DNA of 64,000 nucleotides from CAVRUD01 sp963849635 (GTDB taxonomy: Bacteria; Chloroflexota; Chloroflexia; Thermomicrobiales; UBA6265): contig CAWKIA010000018.1 of NCBI GenBank assembly GCA_963849635.1, forward strand, positions 124,001-188,000, read 5' to 3'. The position numbers and the translations under genes were made by a program. Under the pieces are notes generated by a model. That model had not been told where the DNA came from. It saw only the letters and a program-made list of their open reading frames with translations, and ran no database searches. Shown in pieces: positions 26,371 to 35,019 of this stretch. Position 1 is the first letter of the stretch, and each line of letters starts with the position of its first letter.

Positions 26371-27152
26371 TTGCGCGAATACACTCCAGATCCCCGCGTG
26401 TACGAAATGATGACGATCCTCAGTCCCGATGTTTCGGAGGATGATCTTCCGGCACATGTCGAGACGATCGCGGGATATATCACGACGGCCGGCGGTACAG
26501 TCAACGAGACGTTGCGCGATTCCCCGTGGGGCCGGCGACGGTTGGCCTATTCGATTCGCCACGCCGGGCGAGACATTCGGGACGGGTTTTACACAGTCTT
26601 TCATTTCACGCTGGACCCTAGCGGTGTACGTGATATCGAGCGCGATCTCAAACTCAATGATCAGGTAATGCGTTTCCTGATCACCCACTTCACCCCGAGG
26701 GCAGTTGTTCCGGGCGCGACCCCGGAGGTTGTCGACACGGCTCCGTTTGATGCCGAGACTGAGACGACTTCGGAGGAAACCTCGACGGAGAGCACAGCGC
26801 CTGTCGAAGCCGCGACCGTCAGCGAGACCACGAGCGATACGGCTGAGACGGCGAACACCGAGGTCGCTGAGACCGCCGAGGCGCCGGCCGTGGAAACGCC
26901 GCCGAGGCGACTGAGACGACCGAGACACCAGAGGTCGAGGCGACAGAGATCGAGGTACCAGCAACCGAAGCTCAGGCTGAAGTAGTCTCGGCGGAGAGCG
27001 CCAGTGCCGAAGAGCCCGATCCGGCCGTCGACACCGCAACTGCCGAAGCCGAAGAGGCACCCGTCGCCGAAGCGGATCCTGTAGACGAGGCCGCAACCGA
27101 AGAGACTCCCGCCGAGCCCACAGCCCCCGCAAAGGATGACGAGGAGGCATAA
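26371..27152 (+). CDS. rpsF: 30S ribosomal protein S6 with long acidic C-terminal tail, one apparent frameshift
   Basis: Residues 1-110 are ribosomal protein S6 (YEMMTILSPDVSEDDL, SPWGRRRLAYSI, LNDQVMRFLITHF), which pairs with S18 on the 30S platform. A tail of about 150 residues follows, made almost only of Glu, Thr, Ala, Val and Pro with some Asp; ordinary S6 is about 100 residues. The frame breaks near 26896 in the tail; the next frame continues with the same composition (ATETTETPEVEATEIEV, ending AKDDEEA) to the TAA at 27150, just before ssb. One missing base explains this. The TTG at 26371 behind GAAAGGGG is the likely start. An extended -10 (TGCTATCCT, 26239-26247) lies upstream. Operon with ssb and rpsR. 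Confidence 0.88.
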
Positions 27153-27153
27153 C

Positions 27154-27612
27154 ATGGCCGGTATCAGTAAAGTCATTCTGATCGGCAATCTTGGCCGTGA
27201 TCCGGAAACGCGCTATACCCCCAGCGGCGCCATGAACGTCCAGTTCACGATGGCCGTCAGCCGGCGCTACCGCGACAACTCGGGCCAGGACCAGGAACGG
27301 ACGAATTGGTTCCGCGTGACCGCCTGGGCAAAGCTGGCTGAGACACTCGACAACCTGACCCAACAGGGCTATCTGGCCAAGGGTAAGCAGGTGTACGTCG
27401 AGGGCCGCCTTGAAGCCCGTGAGTACACCGACCAAAACGGAGCCACCCGTACGTCGCTCGATGTTAGCGCGACCGAGTTCCAATTGCTTGGTCAGCGTGG
27501 CGACACCGATGGTGGATTCGGCGGCGGTGGCCAGGGCGGCGGCCGGCCAGGCGGTGCCCGCGAAGAGCCGTCCGGTGGCGCCCCAAATGATTTCGACGAC
27601 GTTCCGTTTTAG
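27154..27612 (+). CDS. ssb: Single-stranded DNA-binding protein
   Basis: SSB of 152 residues. The OB-fold spans residues 1-108 (VILIGNLGRDPETRYTPSG, NWFRVTAWAK, VYVEGRLEAREY), then a Gly-rich linker and the acidic tip DFDDVPF that recruits repair and replication proteins. The ATG at 27154 follows GAGGAGG; the rpsF stop is one base upstream. The rpsF-ssb-rpsR order is classical. Confidence 0.96.
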   Translation: MAGISKVILIGNLGRDPETRYTPSGAMNVQFTMAVSRRYRDNSGQDQERTNWFRVTAWAKLAETLDNLTQQGYLAKGKQVYVEGRLEAREYTDQNGATRTSLDVSATEFQLLGQRGDTDGGFGGGGQGGGRPGGAREEPSGGAPNDFDDVPF

Positions 27613-27657
27613 CTCAATGCTGCGTTAGCGATTCGATGAAAGAGAGGTAGGTTTACC

Positions 27658-28032
27658 ATGGCCGATGAGCGAGGCTCGGAGCAGATCTCGCCACGACCGG
27701 ATGACGGTCGTGCCCAGGCCCCAGGCCGCCCCCGCTTTGGGGCCGGGCCAGCTACAGGCGGCGGAGGACGCGGCGATGATCGCGGCGCCCGCCCACGTCG
27801 GGGCGGTGGCGGGCGGTACCCCGCGCGCCGCAAGGTCTGCCAATTCTGCATGGACAACATCAGCGAAGTCGACTACAAGGACATCGCTCGCATTCGGCGT
27901 CACATGTCGGACCGGGGCAAGATCGAGGCACGCCGCAAGCAGGGCACATGCGCGAAGCATCAGCGCTCGCTGACCGTCGCGATCAAGCGAGCCCGACACG
28001 TTGCCCTCCTTCCGTTTGTCTCCCAGGGCTAA
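27658..28032 (+). CDS. rpsR: 30S ribosomal protein S18 with basic Gly/Arg-rich N-terminal extension
   Basis: The last ~67 residues are S18 (RKVCQFCMDNISEVDYKDIA, LRRH-like RIRRHMSDRGKI, GTCAKHQRSLTVAIKRARH). The CxxC and CxxH residues suggest the zinc-type S18. The first ~57 residues are an extension rich in Gly, Arg, Pro and Asp (ATGGGGRGDDRGARPRRG) not present in ordinary S18, which has 75-80 residues. S18 binds S6 directly, so the basic extension faces a partner with a long acidic tail. A clean AGAGAGG site precedes the ATG. Confidence 0.94.
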   Translation: MADERGSEQISPRPDDGRAQAPGRPRFGAGPATGGGGRGDDRGARPRRGGGGRYPARRKVCQFCMDNISEVDYKDIARIRRHMSDRGKIEARRKQGTCAKHQRSLTVAIKRARHVALLPFVSQG

Positions 28033-28069
28033 CGGGCATCCTGGCGGGATACGAGCCGCCTGACATTCT

Positions 28070-28102
28070 GCGCCGGTACGGGACGTGTGCCCGTACCGGC
28101 GC
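28070..28102 (+). terminator. Strong stem-loop after rpsR
   Basis: Perfect 13-base inverted repeat (GCGCCGGTACGGG / CCCGTACCGGCGC) with a 7-base loop. There is no T-run, so it may act as a transcript-stabilising or Rho-assisted element. Confidence 0.55.
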
Positions 28103-28201
28103 GTTGTGGTGCCAAATCCGAGCAGCCAAGTGCCAGCGTGTTGGCGGTCTGAACGAACCACCTGCCCCCTACGGGCGGCCGATGCAGCGAGGATCTTCCA
28201 G

Positions 28202-29878
28202 ATGGAGCGACGTGATCGGCGAAACCCGTCTTCCGGGAAAGGGCGCAAGCGTCAATCAGCACGCTCGAGCGGCACCAATCTGCCGCGTGTCCCAAACCGC
28301 GCAAGACGAGTTTCGAGAGCGCAGCGTGAGGCCAAACGGCAACGTCAATTGCGCATTGGGCTTGGTATCGCTGCCGCCGCCGTTCTTCTGGTCCTTGCGG
28401 TCGGCATCACCTGGGAACAGTTCATCAAGCCAAATCAGGTCGTCGCCGAAGTCAATGGGGTGCGAATTCGGCGGGATAGCTATTGGCGCTATCGAGCGGT
28501 TGAGCTGATTAATCAGATCAGCTCATACCAGCAGTTTGCCAACAGCGCCTCCGACGCCCAACAGCAACAGCAATACCTCGGTTTGGCAACCCAGGCGTCG
28601 CAAGAGCTCGACGATCTCTGGGGCAGCCGGGACGTCAACGACGACGCAGTCCAGCGGATGATCGAGGACGAGATCTACGTTCAGAGCCTTGAGCCAATGG
28701 GCCTAACCATCACCGACGAGCAAGTCGACCTCTGGATTAACCAGCAGTTCGCTCCGCCCGACGCGCCACTGGTGACTCCCACGGCCGAGCCGACACTCAT
28801 TCCCGAGAGGGCAGCCTGGGCAACCCAGACCGCCGAGGCCGCCGGAGGCGGAGACGGCACGCCCTCATCAGGAACTCAGGACGCGGCCGCAACACCGGTT
28901 GCCGGCGACGTCTCTCCAGCGGCGGATGCAACTCCGGTCTCCGGCAACGCCACGCCTTTGGCAACTCCCGTCGCCAGCGGCGACCAGGCAACTCCGGCTG
29001 CGGATGGAGCATCGCCAGAAGCCTCGCCCGCGGCAGATGGAACCCCCGGTTCCGAGACGCCGACCGTAGCGCCGACACCAAACCCCGAGGAAGCACTATC
29101 AACGGCCGAAGCAGGATTTGAGCAGTACAGTGACTTCGTTTTCGACCAGGCGCACATGTCCCGCTCGGACTACGAGCGACTGATTGCTCGTCCAAGCCTG
29201 GCTCGAGAGCTGATCAACGGCGAACTCCAGTCTCAGGTACCGCAATCGGGCGAACAGGTGTGGGCAGCCCATATCCTCGTTGACACCCTGGATCTCGCGA
29301 CAGAACTACGGGCCCAACTCAACGACCCCAACGTCAGTTTTGAGCAGCTCGCGATGCAGAACTCGACTGATACGTCGACAGCGCCAAATGGCGGCGACCT
29401 GGGCTGGTTTACTCGGGGCACCATGGTCGCTCCGTTCGACGAGGCAGCATTCTCCCTGCCGCCCGGTCAAATCAGCGAACCGGTGCAATCAGAGTTCGGG
29501 TACCACTTGATCAAGGTCTATGACCATGTCGACGACCGGGCCCTGACCGACTCACAGTACGACGCGGCCAAGACCCGGGCCGTCGACACGTGGTTGGCAG
29601 ATCAACTGGCTGTAGCGACTATCGAATCCGACATCGATCCGACGCCGACCGTCGTTCCCGGTTCAGAACAGTTCGAAGCACCACCGGATGCGCCGACACC
29701 ACCGATCCCAACGTCGACGTCGGTTCCGGATGCGTCTCCTGTTGCAGACGGCACGCCGATTGCCTCTCCTGGAGCGACCGATTTGGTGGCCTCGCCGGCG
29801 GTGGGAACGGCCACCGCGATGGATAACAGTGCAACTCCAGTTGTTCCCGAGAGCAACGAATCGACACCTGGCACCTAG
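28202..29878 (+). CDS. Parvulin-type peptidyl-prolyl isomerase, membrane-anchored (SurA/PrsA-like)
   Basis: Extracytoplasmic foldase of 558 residues. A very basic N-terminus (about 45 residues) precedes one transmembrane helix (LGIAAAAVLLVLAVGITW). Next come a SurA-N-like helical region (VVAEVNGVRIRRDSYWRY onward), a long Ala-Thr-Pro linker (about residues 205-300), and a PpiC domain (VWAAHILVDT, NGGDLGWFTRGTMVAPFDEAAFSL, SEFGYHLIKVYD). A second Ala-Thr-Pro/Ser stretch forms the C-terminus. It should assist folding of exported proteins. ATG 28202 behind GAGGA is chosen; upstream codons overlap the rpsR hairpin. It follows the ribosomal operon. Confidence 0.88.
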   Translation: MERRDRRNPSSGKGRKRQSARSSGTNLPRVPNRARRVSRAQREAKRQRQLRIGLGIAAAAVLLVLAVGITWEQFIKPNQVVAEVNGVRIRRDSYWRYRAVELINQISSYQQFANSASDAQQQQQYLGLATQASQELDDLWGSRDVNDDAVQRMIEDEIYVQSLEPMGLTITDEQVDLWINQQFAPPDAPLVTPTAEPTLIPERAAWATQTAEAAGGGDGTPSSGTQDAAATPVAGDVSPAADATPVSGNATPLATPVASGDQATPAADGASPEASPAADGTPGSETPTVAPTPNPEEALSTAEAGFEQYSDFVFDQAHMSRSDYERLIARPSLARELINGELQSQVPQSGEQVWAAHILVDTLDLATELRAQLNDPNVSFEQLAMQNSTDTSTAPNGGDLGWFTRGTMVAPFDEAAFSLPPGQISEPVQSEFGYHLIKVYDHVDDRALTDSQYDAAKTRAVDTWLADQLAVATIESDIDPTPTVVPGSEQFEAPPDAPTPPIPTSTSVPDASPVADGTPIASPGATDLVASPAVGTATAMDNSATPVVPESNESTPGT

Positions 29879-29947
29879 ATACAGGTCAGAGCGATCCCGG
29901 ACCCGCATCCTATCGGGGCGCCCGGCTATTGACCCGATTCCCCATGC

Positions 29948-29953
29948 TATCCT
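29948..29953 (+). promoter_or_regulatory. Extended -10 box upstream of the DUF1648 gene
   Basis: TGCTATCCT, identical to the element before rpsF; TTGACC lies too close (13 bases) to be a normal -35. Confidence 0.3.
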
Positions 29954-30043
29954 GCACGGATAGGACCGTACCGGGATGCCTTCTGGTTTTTGCACGAAGG
30001 TGCCTGAGTTGCTCCGTATCTCGATTGAGGCTTGGAACGGCAC

Positions 30044-30946
30044 ATGTCCCAACGCGGCTACGGCGATCCGCCGTATCCACCAACCGACTCGGGAGCGCGC
30101 CAGCTTTCAGGATCCGGCTCCAGCCGTGACCTGAGCGCTGCCTACGACCGTGAATCGGCGCCGATCCGGACTGAAGCCCGAAACCAGGGAAGTACCGATC
30201 ATGGTCGTCCATCCGGAGGCGGCCGCCGTAGCGAGCCCGATGAGGCCCGGTATGAGCCTCCGCCATCTCGTTCATCGCGCTCACGCTGGTCGAATCCACC
30301 ACCGCGACGGCGACGATCCAATCAGGCGGGCGGATATGCCCCGAACATCCCGTCGCCGACATACCGTGACGACGTCGGCACCGACTTAGACGATCCAAAC
30401 GCCAGCGGATCCTCATCCCAAGGCTGGGATGACTACGGACAACCGTCTGAACGGGACGAAGGAGCCGGGCCGGCGACTTCCTCCCCTCGCGGGAACCGGC
30501 TGGGCGGGCAGCTACGTGCTCCGCGTCTGCGCTTAGGGGGGGCTTCCAGACCGAGAAGCACACGGTCAATCAGGTCGCGCTCCCCCAATGTTCGCGTCCC
30601 GAATGTTTTCACCCGGGTTGAGCTGTTTCACGATCAAGTTGCACTCGCGCTCCTCAGCCTGGCAGTCCTGAGCGTGCTCGTGATGGCCGGGGTCCTTGCC
30701 GGCCGAATTGGCAACGTGCCCGATGTCATTGCCTTGAGGTACGACGCAACTGGATCGGCCACTCGCTGGGGTACGCCAGAGTCGTTGTGGGAGTTGCCAC
30801 TCCTCGCTGGAATGGTCGCGCTCATCAACATTGTTCTCGCCTGGTGGCTCTCCAGTTTCGATCGGTTCGCAAGCCGTTTCATGCTGGCGACCGCGGTTCT
30901 GGTGAGCGTTCTTGGTTGGGTCTCTCTGGTCCGATTTCTTTGGTAG
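30044..30946 (+). CDS. DUF1648-domain membrane protein
   Basis: Protein of 300 residues. The first ~190 are disordered, basic and Ser/Pro/Arg-rich. The C-terminal third has three transmembrane helices (ALALLSLAVLSVLVMAGVLA and following) with the DUF1648 signature VIALRYDATGSATRWGTPESLW. DUF1648 occurs in SdpI-like immunity and signalling proteins, but function here is unknown. ATG 30044 is the chosen start. It lies between the foldase and the CDP-alcohol phosphotransferase, all on the plus strand. Confidence 0.7.
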   Translation: MSQRGYGDPPYPPTDSGARQLSGSGSSRDLSAAYDRESAPIRTEARNQGSTDHGRPSGGGRRSEPDEARYEPPPSRSSRSRWSNPPPRRRRSNQAGGYAPNIPSPTYRDDVGTDLDDPNASGSSSQGWDDYGQPSERDEGAGPATSSPRGNRLGGQLRAPRLRLGGASRPRSTRSIRSRSPNVRVPNVFTRVELFHDQVALALLSLAVLSVLVMAGVLAGRIGNVPDVIALRYDATGSATRWGTPESLWELPLLAGMVALINIVLAWWLSSFDRFASRFMLATAVLVSVLGWVSLVRFLW

Positions 30947-31101
30947 CGACGATTCCTAAAAATCCGGCGTCGCCACCTGACAGGGTTCCTTGAGGCTGGT
31001 CGGACCCTCGGAGATAATCGGCCCCTGTTGCGGTCCGTGGCACGTCAAAACCCACCATCCGCTACGACAGGCAGCGCGGCATTGAACGGGGCGACGCGGC
31101 A

Positions 31102-31800
31102 ATGGCGAACGCGATCACCATCGGACGTTTGATCCTCCTCTTCGTCGTCATCTGGATGATCTACGTCGGTGGGGCACAGCTCGTCGGCTTTTGCATGATC
31201 CTGATCGCCATTGTCTTCATCAGCGATGGACTCGATGGCTACGTCGCCCGCCGCCAGGGATCGACCTCCCGGTTCGGAGCGGTTTTCGACATCGCCGGCG
31301 ACCGGATCGTTGAAAACACCCTCTGGGTCGTGTTCTCTGATTTGCGCTTGATCCCGGTCTGGATACCGCTCATGGTCCTGACCCGCGGCTTCATCGTCGA
31401 CGGGTTGCGGTCTCTATCGGTGGCCGAAGGAATGACCCCGTTCGGCGAAAACAATATGATGAGGTCCGCATTGACACGCTGGTTGACAGCCGGCCGGTTC
31501 ATGCGCGCCGTCTTCGGCTATGTGAAGGCGACCGGGTTCGTATTTCTCACCGGGCTCGCTGCCTCGGAACTCCCCGATGCTGATGGAACATGGGTGGAGA
31601 CCTTGTATGACTTCGACCCCTACATATGGCTTGGTTGGAGCCTGGTTGTCGCTGCCGTCGCGTTGACGATCATTCGCGGCCTCCCCGTCATCTATGATGC
31701 AATCATCGCTATGCGCGAAGAGAACATCGGCAGCCGGCCCAAGGCCGATGCCCCGGAAGCCGTGCCACATTCAACCCGGCCTGGCGGGAGCTCGTTGTGA
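31102..31800 (+). CDS. CDP-alcohol phosphatidyltransferase
   Basis: Membrane enzyme of 232 residues that moves a phosphatidyl group from CDP-diacylglycerol to an alcohol. The full family motif D-x2-DG-x2-AR-x8-G-x3-D-x3-D is present in DGLDGYVARRQGSTSRFGAV followed by FDIAGD, near residue 50. About five to six transmembrane helices. The acceptor could be glycerol phosphate (PgsA) or inositol phosphate. The next gene is an LpxL/PatA-type acyltransferase, the order found in the mycobacterial PI/PIM locus, which favours an inositol lipid but does not prove it. Confidence 0.88.
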   Translation: MANAITIGRLILLFVVIWMIYVGGAQLVGFCMILIAIVFISDGLDGYVARRQGSTSRFGAVFDIAGDRIVENTLWVVFSDLRLIPVWIPLMVLTRGFIVDGLRSLSVAEGMTPFGENNMMRSALTRWLTAGRFMRAVFGYVKATGFVFLTGLAASELPDADGTWVETLYDFDPYIWLGWSLVVAAVALTIIRGLPVIYDAIIAMREENIGSRPKADAPEAVPHSTRPGGSSL

Positions 31801-31839
31801 CAACTGTCAGCCCGCCGCGCCACAGTCGAGTTTGATCCG

Positions 31840-32841
31840 ATGCGACCGGACGAAAGCCCGCCACCGACCGAGCTTCCGGTAGCCAAAGACCCGACCACGG
31901 AACTCAGATACCGGCTGAGCATCTGGGTGGCGCACGGGTTCTCCTGGTTACTTTGGGTCCTTCCACCGATTGTCCGCAATACCATCGCGGATGTCGTTGC
32001 CATGGGGTTTTTCCATTTCTCCCGCGCCTACCGGGACAACGTTCAGAGCAACGTTCGCCAGGTGCTTGGTGACTCCGCGCCGCAGACCGAGGTGCGCAAG
32101 GCTTCCAGAACTGTCTTTCGTACGAGCGCTCATAATTTTTTTGACTTGATGCTCGTACCGAGGCGAACAAAGCAGCGACTCATCAACGATGTCCACCTGA
32201 GCGCCACTGATCGCGCAAGCCTGGATGGCCTGATTGCGGACGGCAAAGGGGTCGTGATCGTCACGGCCCACCTGGGCGCATTCGACTACATCGGCCAGGG
32301 TCTTCACCTGTTGGGATATCGCTTGACCATCGTCACCGGGAAGACAGTTGCCCGATTCATCTACGATGGAGTCGTCTATCTTCGCTCAGCGAAGGGGGCG
32401 AGGATGGTCGAACCGACGCCGTCTGGTGTCAGGCAGGCATTGAAAGCCCTTAGACGAGGCGAGTGCGTAGCCTTCGTCTCAGACCGGGACTATCTGCAAA
32501 ACGGGCGGGAGCTGACGTTCTTTGGGAGAAAAACGACCCTGCCGCCGGGGGTAATCCGCATGGCCAGGGATACCGGCGCACCAGTCCAACCCATCTTCAC
32601 CCGCCGGGTGAAAGGCGGGCATGAGATGCGGCTGTTCCCGTCGTTCCTGGTTCCCCGTACGAAAGACCAGGATGAGGACGTCGCGGCTGGCTTGCAAAAA
32701 CTGGTGTCCGTGCTCGAAGCCGCTATCGGTTCGAGCCCGGACCAATGGGTGATGTTTCAGCGCGTATGGCGAGATGAACCGGTTGACCCTGTCCGCGCCT
32801 TTCCGGTCGGTTCGCCCTTCGCGCCCGAATCTTCGGGGTGA
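31840..32841 (+). CDS. LpxL/PatA-type lipid acyltransferase
   Basis: Acyltransferase of 333 residues in the HtrB/LpxL family, which in Gram-positives includes PatA of phosphatidylinositol-mannoside synthesis. The catalytic HX4D motif is HLGAFD in VIVTAHLGAFDYIG; the later FVSDRDYLQNG and FFGRKTTLPPG segments (substrate and acyl donor sites) are typical. The N-terminal region is amphipathic for membrane contact. It lies 39 bases after the CDP-alcohol transferase and is probably co-transcribed. Lipid A is unlikely in this lineage, so a glycolipid acceptor is inferred. Its 3' end overlaps rimO on the other strand by 85 bases. Confidence 0.83.
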   Translation: MRPDESPPPTELPVAKDPTTELRYRLSIWVAHGFSWLLWVLPPIVRNTIADVVAMGFFHFSRAYRDNVQSNVRQVLGDSAPQTEVRKASRTVFRTSAHNFFDLMLVPRRTKQRLINDVHLSATDRASLDGLIADGKGVVIVTAHLGAFDYIGQGLHLLGYRLTIVTGKTVARFIYDGVVYLRSAKGARMVEPTPSGVRQALKALRRGECVAFVSDRDYLQNGRELTFFGRKTTLPPGVIRMARDTGAPVQPIFTRRVKGGHEMRLFPSFLVPRTKDQDEDVAAGLQKLVSVLEAAIGSSPDQWVMFQRVWRDEPVDPVRAFPVGSPFAPESSG

Positions 32842-34250
32842 CACGGTTCTTCGCCTGTAGCTGAACCCGCTTCTTTGGTTCCTGATCGACGAGGCGCCGC
32901 CCAGAGATCGTACGGCGCCGCGTCCTCGATCGTGACAGTAAGCATCGAACCAACGGTGTGAGCCCCGGGCACGAAAACGAGGCCATCGACCTCGGGGGCA
33001 TGGCGCCGTGCCCGCCCGACCGAAATCGGCTCGCTTCGCCCTGCCTCGTCTTCGCTTTCGCCAATGGCCTCGATCAAGATCTCCTGCTGCGTACCGACAA
33101 GCGCCCGATTCTTCCGGTAGCTAATTGCCTGCTGGACTTCCATCAGACGCCCCCGGCGGTCTTCCGCGACCTCTGCCGGAACACGATCGCCGAGGAGTGC
33201 CGCGGGCGTACCCGGTTCGGGGGAGTAGGTGAATACCCCTACGTGGTCGAATTCCTGGTCTTCGACAAAGCGGAGCAGATGCTGAAACTGTTCTTCAGTC
33301 TCACCGGGGTACCCGACGATGAACGTTGTTCGCATTACGAGGTCGTCCAGCTTGGTCCGAGCGTGGTCGATCAGGCGGCGAGTCATCTCAGGATCACTCG
33401 GACGGTTCATTGAGCGCAGAACCGACCGGTCGGAGTGCTGGAGGGGCATGTCCAGGTAAGGAAGTAGCATGTCGTGCTCAGCCATGACATCAACCATCCG
33501 TAGAGTCAATGGGCTGGGGTAGATGTAGAGCATCCGCAACCACGGTAGATTCGGAATCTGCTCGGCAATCATCTCCAAGATTTGCGGTAGCCCGTGCTTC
33601 ATCCCGATATCGGCACCGTACCGGATCGTGTCCTGCGCGACCAGCACCACCTCTTTGGTGCCGCCCGCAACCAAGTCGACGACCTCCTGGATCACGTGCA
33701 GGGGGCGCTTGCTGACCTGACGGCCTTTGATGCTGGGAATCGTGCAGAAATGGCAATTATGGTCGCAGCCATCCGCGACCTTTAGGTAAGCTGATGGCCC
33801 GGCCTCGCTCCGTTTGAAGGTCGTCAGCATCCCTTCGCAGCCGGCTGTGTCATCCTGTTCCGGCTCGCCAAGGAGCTCGCCCACCACCGAGCCGATTCGG
33901 TACCACTCCCGGGTAGTCAGGATCCGATCGACCCCGTCCGGGATGTCCGCGGAGTAATTGCCGAGTGCTGGCAGACAACCGGCCGCGATGATCACCTGAT
34001 CGTCGCGCCGGTCGTTGAGGAGCTCCTCGATCGCACCGATCGACTCCTGCCTGGCCGCGCCGAGGAAGCCGCAGGTGTTGACGATAAGGACTTGGGCATC
34101 GGCCGCTTGGCCAGCTTGGCGCATGCCGCGTTGCTGAAGAAGATGCTCCATGCCGTCGGAGTCGACTCGGTTCTTGGAACAGCCGAGTGTCGTGATATGG
34201 AACGAGCCCGTGGCGGATTCCGCTTTGGACGAGTGGATCTGCGATGACAA
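32757..34250 (-). CDS. rimO: Ribosomal protein S12 methylthiotransferase
   Basis: Radical-SAM enzyme of 497 residues that methylthiolates Asp of ribosomal protein S12. N-terminal MTTase domain with LGCSKNRVDSD and NTCGFLGAARQES (cluster cysteines), radical-SAM cluster CDHNCHFC, motifs DGCDHNCHF and FIVGYPGETEEQF, and a C-terminal TRAM region. The start is TTG 34250 with AAGGAGAA seven bases upstream. The last ~45 residues (after YDLWAAP) run beyond the usual end and overlap the acyltransferase gene, so the tail may be a non-conserved extension. It follows yajQ on the same strand. Confidence 0.93.
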   Translation of the reverse strand: MSSQIHSSKAESATGSFHITTLGCSKNRVDSDGMEHLLQQRGMRQAGQAADAQVLIVNTCGFLGAARQESIGAIEELLNDRRDDQVIIAAGCLPALGNYSADIPDGVDRILTTREWYRIGSVVGELLGEPEQDDTAGCEGMLTTFKRSEAGPSAYLKVADGCDHNCHFCTIPSIKGRQVSKRPLHVIQEVVDLVAGGTKEVVLVAQDTIRYGADIGMKHGLPQILEMIAEQIPNLPWLRMLYIYPSPLTLRMVDVMAEHDMLLPYLDMPLQHSDRSVLRSMNRPSDPEMTRRLIDHARTKLDDLVMRTTFIVGYPGETEEQFQHLLRFVEDQEFDHVGVFTYSPEPGTPAALLGDRVPAEVAEDRRGRLMEVQQAISYRKNRALVGTQQEILIEAIGESEDEAGRSEPISVGRARRHAPEVDGLVFVPGAHTVGSMLTVTIEDAAPYDLWAAPRRSGTKEAGSATGEEPCHPEDSGAKGEPTGKARTGSTGSSRHTR

Positions 34251-34292
34251 GCGGAATTCTCCTTGCCGTGAACCGGCCGGCGGCTCCGGGAT

Positions 34293-34784
34293 CTAGCGGT
34301 AATTGATGAACTGAAGGGCTACCGGGAACTCTTCACCCTTGAGTGCCTGGATGACGGCCTGCAAATCGTCCCGGTTCTTGCCCTGAACCCGGAGAGCATC
34401 TCCCTGAATCTGCGGGGTGACTTTCTTGTGCTCGTCCCGGATCTTCTTTGAGATCTTCTTGGCCAGATCGTCCGGAATCCCTTCCCTGAAGACGACCGTT
34501 TGCCGCATCCTGCTACCGGATGACTCTTCCTCTTTGCCGTAGTCGAGGATCTTTAGCGAAAGTCCCCGGCGGAGCAACTTCGATTCGAGAATATCCCGTA
34601 CCGCCTGCAACGAGAGCTCGGAGGCGGTGTTGATCGTCAGGTCCTTATCGGTCAGGTTCAGTTCAGTCTTGGTGTCCTTCAGGTCGTACCGGGTATGGAT
34701 TTCCCGCTCGGCCTGATCGATCGCATTCTTGAGTTCTTGACGGTCGAACTTCGACACGATATCGAACGAAATTACGCTGGCCAT
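34293..34784 (-). CDS. yajQ: YajQ-family nucleotide-binding protein
   Basis: Protein of 163 residues with the two ferredoxin-like domains of YajQ: SFDIVSKFDRQELKNAIDQA, the TRYDLKDTKTEL segment, LKILDYGKEE and KVTPQIQGDALRVQGKNRDDLQ. The family binds nucleotides, and some members bind cyclic di-GMP. The ATG follows GAGGAGG. It is about 40 bases upstream of rimO and probably in one transcript. Confidence 0.93.
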   Translation of the reverse strand: MASVISFDIVSKFDRQELKNAIDQAEREIHTRYDLKDTKTELNLTDKDLTINTASELSLQAVRDILESKLLRRGLSLKILDYGKEEESSGSRMRQTVVFREGIPDDLAKKISKKIRDEHKKVTPQIQGDALRVQGKNRDDLQAVIQALKGEEFPVALQFINYR

Positions 34785-35019
34785 ACTGTCGCCTCCTCAT
34801 CCTCAGAGAAACACATGAGTTTACCAGATATTCCCTCCCCTGGCCGTTCTTGATCCCTCTCTAGCAGGGAGAGTGCCGAGCCAAAGGTGCCCGCCGCGCG
34901 GCGGTGGTACACTCGCCGTCCGCGAACGGGGGGGCTACGTCCCCACCCGTCGTTTGGCGTTGCGCATCGCTGCGTTCGCTCATGCAGCAGTGCGCCCGGA
35001 ACCTTGTTCGGAGAACGTC

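Noticed and set aside
28860..29080. CRISPR or tandem DNA repeat in the foldase gene
   Set aside because: The repetition is at protein level (Ala-Thr-Pro); DNA units are irregular in sequence and spacing. No CRISPR array was seen anywhere.
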